The notes under the pieces are model-generated. The model saw only the letters and a program-made list of their open reading frames with translations. It searched no databases and was not told where the DNA came from. From Actinomycetales bacterium (GTDB lineage: Bacteria > Actinomycetota > Actinomycetes > Actinomycetales > Microbacteriaceae), in assembly GCA_015655445.1 (NCBI GenBank), contig JAATFA010000024.1, positions 1 through 36,094 of the forward strand: DNA of 36,094 nt, written 5' to 3'. Each line of letters begins with the position of its first letter. Positions within the stretch are counted from its first letter, which is position 1. The translations under genes were made by a program, and so were the position numbers. Positions 1 to 7,559 of this stretch are shown here, piece by piece.

Positions 1-872
1 AAGCGCCTCGGGTCCTGCCCGGTCTGGATCACCCGGTCGACCGAGGCGAAGGCCGCCGCGGCATCCCGCGCGCCGAGCGCGTCCACGACCTCGTCGAGCA
101 GGGCGCTGTGGGTGTAGCCGAGCAGGGCGACCGCCCGCTCGTAGAGCACCGTGACGGCCTGGCCCTCTGAGCCGGCTCGCGCATCTGAACCAGCGATGAG
201 CTGGTCGAGCAGCGACAGCGTGTCGCGCACCGAGCCGCAGCCCGCGCGCACGACAAGGGGAAGCACCCCGGGCTGGACCGACACCTTCTCGGCCTCGGCG
301 AGCTGCTGAACGTAGTCGAGCATCTGCGCCGGGGGGACGAGCCGGAACGGGTAGGGGTGGGTGCGGCTGCGGATGGTGCCGATGACCTTCTCGGGCTCGG
401 TGGTGGCGAAGATGAACTTGACGTGGTCCGGCGGCTCCTCGACCAGCTTGAGCAGCGCGTTGAAGCCCTGCGGCGTCACCATGTGCGCCTCGTCGAGGAT
501 GAAGATCTTGAACCGGTCGCGCGCCGGCGCGAAGATCGCGCGCTCGCGCAGGTCGCGGGCGTCGTCGACCCCGTTGTGGCTCGCGGCGTCGATCTCGACG
601 ACGTCGAGGGAGCCGCCTCCGTCGCGCGCGAGCTCGCGACAGCTGGGGCACACTCCGCACGGAGTGTCCGTGGGCCCCTCGGCGCAATTGAGGCAGCGCG
701 CGAGGATGCGGGCCGAGGTCGTCTTGCCGCATCCGCGCGGCCCGCTGAAGAGGTACGCGTGGTTGACGCGATCGGTGCGCAACGCCGTGCGCAGGGGCTC
801 GGTCACCTGCGACTGGCCGATGAGCTCGGCGAACGTCTCCGGCCGATAGCGGCGGTAGAGGGCGGTGACCAC
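1..872 (-). CDS. dnaX: DNA polymerase III subunit gamma/tau (5' part, runs off the window)
   Basis: Clamp-loader ATPase of the replicative DNA polymerase. The first about 290 residues are visible and the C-terminus lies beyond base 1. Seen: the opening VTALYRRYRP, Walker A GPRGCGKTT (residues 44-52), zinc-module cysteines at 60, 63, 72, 75 and 78, the Walker B/DEAH-like ILDEAH, and the sensor stretch ATTEPEK followed by SRT. I chose the GTG at 872-870 because it gives the usual DnaX N-terminus; no strong Shine-Dalgarno precedes it. The SRP RNA gene lies about 100 bases upstream on the same strand, a common actinobacterial arrangement. Family identification is near certain; the start could be one or two codons off. 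Confidence 0.96.
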   Translation of the reverse strand, partial: MVTALYRRYRPETFAELIGQSQVTEPLRTALRTDRVNHAYLFSGPRGCGKTTSARILARCLNCAEGPTDTPCGVCPSCRELARDGGGSLDVVEIDAASHNGVDDARDLRERAIFAPARDRFKIFILDEAHMVTPQGFNALLKLVEEPPDHVKFIFATTEPEKVIGTIRSRTHPYPFRLVPPAQMLDYVQQLAEAEKVSVQPGVLPLVVRAGCGSVRDTLSLLDQLIAGSDARAGSEGQAVTVLYERAVALLGYTHSALLDEVVDALGARDAAAAFASVDRVIQTGQDPRR

Positions 873-975
873 CCGACAAGCGTAATCGCCGCCACCGACA
901 GAGCGGCCGTCCGGAGAAGCCCGTTCCGTCCGCGTCCGCGCCCGCGCCCTGGGGAGGAGCGGATGCGGACGAAAA

Positions 976-1067
976 AGACCCCTCGCGCACCCGCCAGAGC
1001 CCGGTTACCCTTGCTGCGTCTCCGCCCTGGGGGAGTTGGCCTGGATGGCGCCACGCGAGGAGCCGCA
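976..1067 (-). ncRNA. ffs: Bacterial small signal recognition particle RNA (4.5S RNA)
   Basis: The minus strand carries the conserved apical SRP RNA region: AGGCCAACTCCCCCAGGG, then GGAGACGCAGCAAGGG, with the Ffh-binding internal loops. The flanks pair into a long stem: CCTCGCG near the 5' end (about 1062-1056) with CGCGAGG near the 3' end (about 988-982), and the GGCGCCA side with the CTGGCGGG side between them. A run of five T follows the closing stem at 976-972, as expected for Rho-independent release. A TAGACT -10 box lies just upstream. The RNA binds Ffh to target nascent membrane and secreted proteins. The ends are estimated from the pairing and may be off by a few bases. Confidence 0.93.
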
Positions 1068-1071
1068 AGCG

Positions 1072-1077
1072 AGTCTA
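1072..1077 (-). promoter_or_regulatory. -10 box (TAGACT) of the SRP RNA gene
   Basis: TAGACT on the minus strand ends 5-8 bases before the estimated 5' end of the SRP RNA, which fits a housekeeping sigma-factor start. No convincing -35 hexamer is seen 16-18 bases upstream. Confidence 0.6.
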
Positions 1078-1117
1078 GCCGACCCCGGCGGCGCCGCCCT
1101 CCGCCGTCGTCCGGGGT

Positions 1118-1134
1118 GCTCGAGCCCCTCGAGC
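1118..1134. repeat. Small perfect inverted repeat GCTCGAG-CCC-CTCGAGC
   Basis: A 7-base inverted repeat with a 3-base centre lies in the 263-base gap between ffs and the anchor-protein gene, the genes reading away from each other. It could be an operator for the divergent promoters. Nothing else in 1068-1330 is convincing: no clear -35/-10 pair for the plus-strand gene. Confidence 0.35.
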
Positions 1135-1330
1135 GGCCGGGGGTCGCCCCGGCGGGCCGCAGGCCGACCCCGGCGAGTCGGGGTGATTGTGACGCCGGAT
1201 TCACGAGCGGACTTCCCCTTCCCCACTCCCCGGTGTTACCGTGCCCTTGCATTCCCCTTCGTTCGCGGGGGCGCTGCCTCGATGATGTGGCCGCAGGGGA
1301 GTGCCATGCTCACACATCCAGGGGGATAAC

Positions 1331-2641
1331 TTGACAACACGTTCCGCATTTCTGCGGGGCGCGGGAGGCGGAGCCATCACGGCGATCGCCCTCGGCGCCT
1401 CACTCGCCCTCGTCGCGCCTCTCGCCGCGAACGCTGCTCCCGTCGTCTCGCAGGGAACCGGCCGCCTCATCAACGGCTCCCTCCTCGGGAACTCGCTCGA
1501 TCCCGTCATCGCGCTCCAGGGCGCGACCGCGATCAACCCCGACGGCCGCGCGACGGTGACCAACGACACGCCCCTCTCGCTGGGGGCCGTCAACGACAGC
1601 CTCAGCGTCACCGTGCCGAGCGGCCTCAACCTCCACCTCGTCGGCACCGACGGCATCATCCAGCTCGGCGCCGTCGGCCAGTACGCCGAGGCACGGCCCG
1701 ACGGGACGTCCGTCGCGTTCTCCGGCACCGTGACCAGCGCCCCGAGCCTGCTCGGGATCAACCCGACGATCACGGGGAGCAACCTCGGCACGCCCGGCGC
1801 GGACGACGCCGCGACGATCAACATCGGCACGGCGCAGCTGCTCGGCGGCCCGGACCTCGTGCACCTGAGCGTCGCAGCGTCCGCGCTCGCGGCGAGCGCG
1901 AGCGCGACGGCCGGCTCCGACGAGCACAACCCGCAGTACACGATCGGCGACCTCGACATCACGCTCGGCGGCACGCTGCTGGGCGGCACGCTCAACAGCC
2001 TCGACACGGTCATCGGGCCTCTCATCAGCGGCGTCAACGCGCTCATCTCGACAGACATCCCCGACCCTCTCGCCGGCGGGACGATCACGGTCTCGCTCAC
2101 CGACCTCCTCGCGGCCGCGGGCGTGAGCAACATCAATGACCTGCCGCCGGGGACCAACCTGCTCACCTACCTGCCAGAAGCGCTCGTGACGCAGGTGACG
2201 AACACCGTGAACTCGCTGCTCGACACGCTGCAGACGGCGATCGACCGGCTCGGACCTCCCGGAGCGCTGCTCAACGGGACGCTCAACTCCACCGTCCGGC
2301 CCGCGGTCACCGTGATCCTCGGCGGACTCGGCAGCGCGCTCGCCGGCCCGATCGGCACGGCGGTCGACGCACTCCTGCAGCTCGACGTCAACAACCAGTC
2401 GACGGACGCGAGCGGCGCCTTCACCGAGACGGCGCTCCGCGTCGGCATCGGTCAGAATGGCTCGATCGCGGCGCTCGACATCGCCAGCGCGACCGTCGGC
2501 CCCAACGCGGGCATCGACGGCGTGCCCGTCGTGAACCAGGACACGGCCCTCATCGGCGGTGGCATCCTGCTCGCGGTCGCGGGCGGCGCGGTCTGGTACG
2601 CCCTCGTGCGTCGTCGGCACGCCGCCGCGGCGCAGGCCTGA
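1331..2641 (+). CDS. Choice-of-anchor G-like secreted surface protein
   Basis: A 436-residue exported protein. The signal peptide has an Arg-containing start (TTRSAFLRG), a long Ala/Leu/Gly hydrophobic core and a likely cut after LAANA. The body is rich in Thr, Asn, Gly, Leu and Asp and low in Lys and Cys, typical of extended surface proteins. The last 30 residues form an anchor: a hydrophobic span (ALIGGGILLAVAGGAVWYAL) followed by RRR and a short Ala tail, without an LPXTG or LAXTG box. I place it in the choice-of-anchor G family by its layout and style; that name is from recognition, not a search. The start is TTG at 1331 (AGGGGGA 6 bases upstream, compact signal peptide); an in-frame ATG at 1301, also with a GGGGAG upstream, is the alternative. 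It is followed by a mini-anchor protein and an exosortase set, so it is the likely sorting substrate. Confidence 0.75.
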   Translation: MTTRSAFLRGAGGGAITAIALGASLALVAPLAANAAPVVSQGTGRLINGSLLGNSLDPVIALQGATAINPDGRATVTNDTPLSLGAVNDSLSVTVPSGLNLHLVGTDGIIQLGAVGQYAEARPDGTSVAFSGTVTSAPSLLGINPTITGSNLGTPGADDAATINIGTAQLLGGPDLVHLSVAASALAASASATAGSDEHNPQYTIGDLDITLGGTLLGGTLNSLDTVIGPLISGVNALISTDIPDPLAGGTITVSLTDLLAAAGVSNINDLPPGTNLLTYLPEALVTQVTNTVNSLLDTLQTAIDRLGPPGALLNGTLNSTVRPAVTVILGGLGSALAGPIGTAVDALLQLDVNNQSTDASGAFTETALRVGIGQNGSIAALDIASATVGPNAGIDGVPVVNQDTALIGGGILLAVAGGAVWYALVRRRHAAAAQA

Positions 2642-2658
2642 TCGGGCGGGACGCGCAT

Positions 2659-2838
2659 ATGTACGGTGGCAACGGTGGGATCATCGCCGGCGGCGGAGCG
2701 CTCGCCGCGACGGGGCTCGGCATGCCGCTCGGGTGGTACTTCACCGCCTCGGTGGCCATGCTGACCGTCGGGTTCGTGCTCACCCGGATCGCGGTGCGGC
2801 GCCGTCAGCGTCGTCCCGAGACCGAGGCGGTCGACTGA
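2659..2838 (+). CDS. 59-residue membrane mini-protein with LAATG/TM/Arg sorting-like tail
   Basis: Too short to be noticed in most scans. The product starts MYGGNGG, has a Gly/Ala-rich stretch of about 15 residues, then LAATG, a hydrophobic span from WYFTASVAM to VLTRIAV, and a basic end (RRRQRRPE). The order motif - transmembrane - Arg cluster is that of a sortase or exosortase C-terminal sorting signal; LAXTG is the known preference of actinobacterial class E sortases. There is no N-terminal signal peptide, so the hydrophobic span would have to insert it alone. It starts 17 bases after the anchor-protein stop and ends just before a strong hairpin, so it is probably the second gene of that transcript. 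RBS: GGGCGGGA about 6 bases upstream of the ATG. Codon use (G/C third positions) supports coding. Its role is unknown. Confidence 0.68.
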   Translation: MYGGNGGIIAGGGALAATGLGMPLGWYFTASVAMLTVGFVLTRIAVRRRQRRPETEAVD

Positions 2839-2854
2839 CGAGGTCCTGTCCTGC

Positions 2855-2890
2855 GGGGACGTGCCCGGGCTCCGGCCCGGGCACGTCCCC
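2855..2890. terminator. Strong GC hairpin between mini-anchor and glycosyltransferase genes
   Basis: A perfect 15-base inverted repeat, GGGGACGTGCCCGGG and its complement, with a 6-base loop, starting 17 bases after the mini-protein stop. There is no T run, as is common for actinobacterial terminators. It may end or attenuate the surface-protein transcript before the 2954-7559 genes. Confidence 0.65.
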
Positions 2891-2953
2891 TCACGGCCGT
2901 TCTGCGGGACGGCCCGCGCGAACGGCGCGCGAGAGCGAGAGAGGGGGGCGAGG

Positions 2954-4312
2954 ATGAGCGCGAGCGAGTCGAGCCAGGCGTTCGCCTTCGTGCTGCTCGT
3001 CATCTTCCTCGCCTACGTCCTGCTCATCCTCGTGCCGTTCCTGCGCCGCCCGCGCGATCCCGAAGGCGACCCCTCGCTCTTCGCGTGGCACATCTTCGTG
3101 CCCTGCCGGGACGAGGAGGCCGTCATCGGCCAGACCCTCGATCGCATGCGCTTCGACTTCCCCGAGGCGCACGTCTGGGTCATCGACGACGACAGCGACG
3201 ACCGAACGGGCCCGATCGTGCAGGAGCGCGCCGACGACGATCCGCACGTGCACCTCGTGCAGCGCCGCCGTCCGGACGCGCGCACCGGCAAGGGCGCCGC
3301 GCTCAACGCCGCCTATCGCGCGCTCGACGCGTGGCTCCCCGAGCGCGCGGACCGCGACCACATCGTCATCGCGGTCGTCGACGCCGACGGCCGCCTCGCG
3401 CCCAACGCCTTCCGGCAGGCCGCGGGGGCTCACGCCTTCGGCGACCGGATCGTCGGCGCCGTGCAGAGCGCCGTGTGGATGTCGAACCGCGACGACCCCG
3501 CGCCCGTGCCGGGTGACGCCTCGCGCCTCCGCCAGGCGTGGGGCCGCTACCTCGTGCGGATGCAGGACATCGAGTTCCGCACGACGATCGCCGCGATGCA
3601 GTCGCTGCGCCGCCACACGTTCTCAGTGGGCCTGGGCGGCAACGGCCAGTTCAGCCGGCTCTCCGCGCTCGACGCGATCGCGCACACGTCCGGCGAGCCG
3701 TGGCACGGCTCGCTGCTCGAGGACTACGAGCTCGGCATCCACGTCATGCTCGCCGGCTACCGCACGGCGTACATGCACGACACCTACGTCGAGCAGGAGG
3801 CGCTCCCCTCGACGCGGCGGCTGCTCACGCAGCGCGTGCGCTGGTGCCAGGGCGGCATGCAGTGCACACGCTACCTGCCGCGCATCTTCGAGTCGCCCTA
3901 CTTCACGAACGCGGGCGCGCTCGAGGCGACGTACTTCATGCTCGTCCCGTTCGTGCAGCTGCTCGGCCTCGTGCTGTGGCCGACGGCGTTCGTCGCGATG
4001 GCCGCGCAGGGCGCGATCAACGCGGGGAGCCTCGCGACGTTCCTCGCCCAGTCGTGGTGGCTGCTGCCCCTCGTCGTGCTCACGGGCATCGTGCCGTTCG
4101 CGATCTGGGTGCCCATCTACCGACGGCAGGCGGCCCCGCGCGCGGGTCTCCGGGAGGTCGTCGTGTGGGGCCTCGGCTACTGGCTGTACATGTACCAGAA
4201 CTACGTGTGCGTCGTCCGCGCGTTCGCCCGCTTCGTCTCCGGCCGCGAGGGCTGGGCGAAGACGCGGCGCAACGCGGAGAACGACGTCAGGCTTCTCGCG
4301 AAGGAAAGCTGA
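2954..4312 (+). CDS. Membrane processive glycosyltransferase, family 2 (exosortase-associated)
   Basis: A 452-residue inner-membrane glycosyltransferase of the GT-A/GT2 type. One N-terminal transmembrane helix (residues 9-30) is followed by the catalytic domain: VPCRDEE (49-55), IDDDSDD (77-83), DAD (143-145), acceptor-site ED (256-257) and QRVRW (293-297), the QxxRW signature of processive enzymes such as cellulose and hyaluronan synthases. Three further hydrophobic spans follow (about 320-345, 360-390, 395-415). The sugar donor and product are unknown. The ATG at 2954 has GAGAGGGGGGCGAGG just upstream. The exosortase gene begins 9 bases after its stop, and GT2 enzymes are known partners in some exosortase systems (for example XrtG loci), so it may make the glycan that is attached to sorted proteins. 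Confidence 0.85.
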   Translation: MSASESSQAFAFVLLVIFLAYVLLILVPFLRRPRDPEGDPSLFAWHIFVPCRDEEAVIGQTLDRMRFDFPEAHVWVIDDDSDDRTGPIVQERADDDPHVHLVQRRRPDARTGKGAALNAAYRALDAWLPERADRDHIVIAVVDADGRLAPNAFRQAAGAHAFGDRIVGAVQSAVWMSNRDDPAPVPGDASRLRQAWGRYLVRMQDIEFRTTIAAMQSLRRHTFSVGLGGNGQFSRLSALDAIAHTSGEPWHGSLLEDYELGIHVMLAGYRTAYMHDTYVEQEALPSTRRLLTQRVRWCQGGMQCTRYLPRIFESPYFTNAGALEATYFMLVPFVQLLGLVLWPTAFVAMAAQGAINAGSLATFLAQSWWLLPLVVLTGIVPFAIWVPIYRRQAAPRAGLREVVVWGLGYWLYMYQNYVCVVRAFARFVSGREGWAKTRRNAENDVRLLAKES

Positions 4313-4321
4313 GGATCGAGC

Positions 4322-4930
4322 ATGGCCCTCTCGGATGCGGTCCCTGCACCCCGCCCCCAGGCGGGGCGCACTCGGCGCGCGGACGCCCGACGCGCGACGA
4401 GCCGTCGCTCGAACTCGCTCCTGCTCGCCCTCGTGCTGCTCGCCGCGGGCACGGCGATGCTCGTGCTGCAGGAGCCGCTCGCACGCGTCGAGGCGCACCT
4501 CACGGCGGCCGCGCTGCAGCTGTTCACGATCGGCCGCACGAGCGCGGCGGGCCCCATCATGTTCATCGGGATCGGCTCGGGCGAGGTGCACGGGCTCATG
4601 ATCACGCCCATGTGCTCGACGGTGCTGCTCGTGGCCCCCATGCTCCTGCTCGCCGGCGCCCTCGAGCTGTTCCCGCGCTACCGCGTCCTCTTCGTGCTCA
4701 AGGGCCTCGCGATGGCTCTCCCGATCGCGATCGCGGCCAATCTCGCCCGGTACGCGCTCATCGCGTTCGCCCTGCAGGTGTGGGGCCGCACGGGCTTCGA
4801 CATCATGCACCACTGGGTCGGCTCGCTGCTCGTCATCCTCGTCACCGCGGGGGCGGTCGTGCTCCTGCTCGTCGTCGCGACGCGCGGTCGCGTGCGCATC
4901 CGCCCGGGCGGGGGCAGGCACGGTCGGTGA
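4322..4930 (+). CDS. Exosortase/archaeosortase-family transpeptidase-like membrane protein
   Basis: A 202-residue polytopic membrane protein. After a basic, Arg-rich N-terminus there are about five hydrophobic spans. The three invariant residues of the exosortase/archaeosortase superfamily are recognisable and in order: Cys98 in ITPMCSTVLL, Arg143 in ANLARYAL, and His163 or His164 in DIMHHWVGS near the start of the last membrane span. In the family these form a Cys-Arg-His site that cuts C-terminal sorting signals at the outer face of the membrane. Length and spacing fit a short exosortase core. The start ATG has GAGG 8 bases upstream. It follows the GT2 gene by 9 bases and its TGA overlaps the GTG of the lipoprotein gene. 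The likely substrates are the anchor proteins at 1331-2838. I cannot assign a numbered subfamily. Confidence 0.8.
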   Translation: MALSDAVPAPRPQAGRTRRADARRATSRRSNSLLLALVLLAAGTAMLVLQEPLARVEAHLTAAALQLFTIGRTSAAGPIMFIGIGSGEVHGLMITPMCSTVLLVAPMLLLAGALELFPRYRVLFVLKGLAMALPIAIAANLARYALIAFALQVWGRTGFDIMHHWVGSLLVILVTAGAVVLLLVVATRGRVRIRPGGGRHGR

Positions 4931-5727
4931 GGTCCCGATCCCCGGGGCGGCGCGCGAGGGCGGCCGTCGTCCTCGCGCTCGCCGCCGTGACGCTGCTCGC
5001 CGGCTGCGTCTCCGTCGGGATGGGCGACCCGGTCGCGGGCCGGGTCGGAGCGTGCCACGCGCTCACCCGGCCCGAGCAGTTCGAGACGCCGAGCGACTCC
5101 GCGCCCTCGGTGCGCTGCGCCCTCGCCCACACGACCGAGACCTTCCGCACGGGCACCGTGCCGGCCGTCTTCTCGGGCGACGCTCGGCGCCCGGCGGGCG
5201 AGGTGCGCGCCTCCATCCAGGAGCAGGTGTGCCCTGCCGAGTCCCTGCGCTCCTACGTGGGCGCGAGGCCTTCCGACTCCCTCTTCGGCCTGTGGATCGT
5301 CGCGTTCCTGCCGACGCAGCGCGCGTGGGACGCGGGCGCGCGCTGGGTGCGCTGCGACGTCGTGCACACCGCGCGCGACGACGCGCTCGAGCCCGTGCGC
5401 GGCACGGGCTCGCTCGAGCGGGCGCTCGAGTCCTCGCGCGCCTCCGCCCTCACGCGCTGCTACCGCCAGCGGCGGACGGATGACGGTGCCCTCTCGACGA
5501 CGGGCACGGACGTGAGCTGCGCGTCCCCGCACACCTCGCGGGACGTCAACGCGTGGACGACGACGAGCATCCGACCGCAGACGCAGACCGCGATCTCCGC
5601 TTGCGTGCCCGCGGTCACCGCCTACCTCGGCGCGCCGCCCGCGCCGGACGCCGTGACGGTGGTCATCGAGGGGAGCGCGGCGTCCGGCCCGTGGTCGGTG
5701 CGCTGCGCCGTCGTGGAGGGCCGATGA
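4927..5727 (+). CDS. Septum_form-like lipoprotein
   Basis: A 266-residue predicted lipoprotein: basic N-terminus, hydrophobic h-region and lipobox LLAGC with Cys27 as the lipidated residue. The mature part has paired cysteines in two similar halves (GACHAL... VRCALAHTTETF and TRCYR... VSCASPHTSRD), the pattern of actinobacterial septum-formation (Septum_form) domains, in which a CxxPH/CAxxHTxE-like motif recurs. The GTG start overlaps the exosortase stop (GTGA) and its own stop overlaps the next start (ATGA), so it is translationally coupled on both sides. Its task in an exosortase island is unknown; it may be an extracytoplasmic partner of the sorting or glycosylation machinery. Domain assignment rests on pattern recognition. 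Confidence 0.7.
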   Translation: MRSRSPGRRARAAVVLALAAVTLLAGCVSVGMGDPVAGRVGACHALTRPEQFETPSDSAPSVRCALAHTTETFRTGTVPAVFSGDARRPAGEVRASIQEQVCPAESLRSYVGARPSDSLFGLWIVAFLPTQRAWDAGARWVRCDVVHTARDDALEPVRGTGSLERALESSRASALTRCYRQRRTDDGALSTTGTDVSCASPHTSRDVNAWTTTSIRPQTQTAISACVPAVTAYLGAPPAPDAVTVVIEGSAASGPWSVRCAVVEGR

Positions 5728-7559
5728 CGGCGCGCGAGGACACGCCCCTCGACACGGCGACCGAGGCGCCGCCGACCGTCGGCTCACGACCGGTTCCCGG
5801 CGAGGAGGCGACCGGCAGCGGCGGGCGCCGGCGCGCGCTGCGGGCACTGCGCCGTGCGCTCGGCGTGCTGCTGCCCGGCTCACCCGAGCGCGTGCGGGGC
5901 GTCCCGCTCGCCTCGCTCGCCGCGGGCGTGCTCGCGGCCGTCGCGATGGCCCTGCGCCTGCTCGTGCCGACGCCCGTCGGCGTCGCGGACGCGGACGCCG
6001 GCCACGACATCCTGTGCGGTCTCGGGCTCGCGGCCGAGCGGCCCTTCGACGCGCAGCGTGCGACCCAGTTCATCGTTCCGCAGTGGACGGCCCAGACCTG
6101 GTACGGCGAGGCGTGCTCCCCCTCCCCGACCGTTGCCCCGTACTCGCCGCACTACGCGCTCGTCGCGCTCGCACGCATCCTCACCCCCCTCGTCGACCCC
6201 TCGGCGGCGTTCGACACGCGCGCCTTCGCGCTCGTGGGCGCGGGCGTCTTCGGCGTGCTCGTCGGCCTGCTCGTCGCGCTCCTGCCCGGTCGGCTGCCGT
6301 TCCGACTCGTCGCCGCCGCGATCGTCGCGGTGCTCGTGGGCGACGGCGTGTTCGCCGACTTCCTGCTCTCCCCGTACTCGGAGGGCACGATGCTCCTCGG
6401 CCTGCTCGCCCTCGGCATCGCGTTCCTCTATCTCTGGCGCAGCCCGCGTCCGCCCGTGCACGCCGTGCTGCTCGCGGGGGTCGTGTGCGCCGTCGTCGTC
6501 GCGATCGACGTGCGGCTCGTCCCGCTCGCGCCGGCCGCCGTCGTCGCCCTCCTCTGGCGCTCCGCCCGGTCGGACACCCTTGGCCCGAGCGGGAGGCGCA
6601 GCGCGCGGGACCGACCGCGACGCACGCGCCGCGGTCTGCCGCAGGCGGTCGCCGCGCGCGTCCCGGCGATCCTCGTCTCGCTCGGCCTCGTCGCCGGAAC
6701 AGGCGTCTACGTCGTCGACATGGAGGCGCGCGCGGACTCCGCGGCCGTCTACGACACGGTCTTCCGCGGCATCCTGCCGGCGAGCGCGAGCCCGCAGGCC
6801 GACCTCGCGTGGTTCGGGCTTCCCGCGCGCATGGTGCGCGCCTCGGGAGCGCCCATCGACTCCCTCGCCGCCGAGACCGTGTTCGCGGGGGACGCGTTCG
6901 ACTCCGTGACGCCCGGCCGGGTGCTGCTGTTCTTCGCGACCCACCCCGAGCGGCTCGTCTCGATGAGCGACCGCGGGCTGGCCGCCGTCGGCTCCCCCGA
7001 GCTCGACTACCTCGGCTCGTTCCCGGCCGACTCGGGCGCGACGCCGTGGGCGAAGGAGCACCGCGATCCCGTCGCGCTCGGCATCCTCACGGGCCTCCGC
7101 GCGCTGCCCCTGCTCATCCCCGGCGTGCAGCTGCTCGTGCTGCTGCTCGGCCTCGCGCTCGCGGCGCGACGCACGCGGGCCGCGCCCGCTCGCGCCGTCG
7201 GGCGACTCGCCGTGCTCCTCGTCGCAAGCTGCGGGCTCCTGTTCTGGGCGGCCGTGCTCGGCGACCCCGTCGAGCTCTCCCGCACGCTCCTGCCGGTCGG
7301 CCTGCTCACCGCGCTCGCGATCCCGCTCGGCGTCGGATGCGCCCTCCTGCTCGCCGCGCCCGCTCCCGCCACGCCCGCCCCCGCCACGACCACGCCCGCC
7401 GCGCCGACGCCCGCCGACCCCAGGATCGCCGACGCCGCGCCCGACGAGGGCGCGCCCGCGACGGCGCGGTCGCCCAGGGCTCAGGCCGAGAAGTCGGCGA
7501 TCCGCTCGCCGAGCCCGAAGAACGCGCGCACGGCCGCGACGACGCGCTCGCTCGCGTGA
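5724..7559 (+). CDS. Large polytopic membrane protein, possibly GT-C/WsfD-like glycan enzyme
   Basis: A 611-residue integral membrane protein with roughly nine or ten hydrophobic spans: one after a 50-residue charged N-terminus, a group between residues about 160 and 285, one near 325, and three near 450-550. A large extracytoplasmic loop follows the first span, beginning with acidic VADADAGHD; acidic residues after the first helix are typical of lipid-linked-sugar (GT-C) transferases and WsfD-type proteins, but this is only a resemblance. The C-terminus is an Ala/Pro/Thr-rich linker and a basic tail. It is coupled to the lipoprotein gene by ATGA. Its last 79 bases overlap the 3' end of wecB on the other strand. 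A role in glycosylating exosortase products is an inference from context. Confidence 0.65.
   Translation: MTAREDTPLDTATEAPPTVGSRPVPGEEATGSGGRRRALRALRRALGVLLPGSPERVRGVPLASLAAGVLAAVAMALRLLVPTPVGVADADAGHDILCGLGLAAERPFDAQRATQFIVPQWTAQTWYGEACSPSPTVAPYSPHYALVALARILTPLVDPSAAFDTRAFALVGAGVFGVLVGLLVALLPGRLPFRLVAAAIVAVLVGDGVFADFLLSPYSEGTMLLGLLALGIAFLYLWRSPRPPVHAVLLAGVVCAVVVAIDVRLVPLAPAAVVALLWRSARSDTLGPSGRRSARDRPRRTRRGLPQAVAARVPAILVSLGLVAGTGVYVVDMEARADSAAVYDTVFRGILPASASPQADLAWFGLPARMVRASGAPIDSLAAETVFAGDAFDSVTPGRVLLFFATHPERLVSMSDRGLAAVGSPELDYLGSFPADSGATPWAKEHRDPVALGILTGLRALPLLIPGVQLLVLLLGLALAARRTRAAPARAVGRLAVLLVASCGLLFWAAVLGDPVELSRTLLPVGLLTALAIPLGVGCALLLAAPAPATPAPATTTPAAPTPADPRIADAAPDEGAPATARSPRAQAEKSAIRSPSPKNARTAATTRSLA

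Noticed and set aside
1005-1226. Small minus-strand and plus-strand frames over the ffs region
   Set aside because: They cover a conserved RNA gene and show no protein motif.
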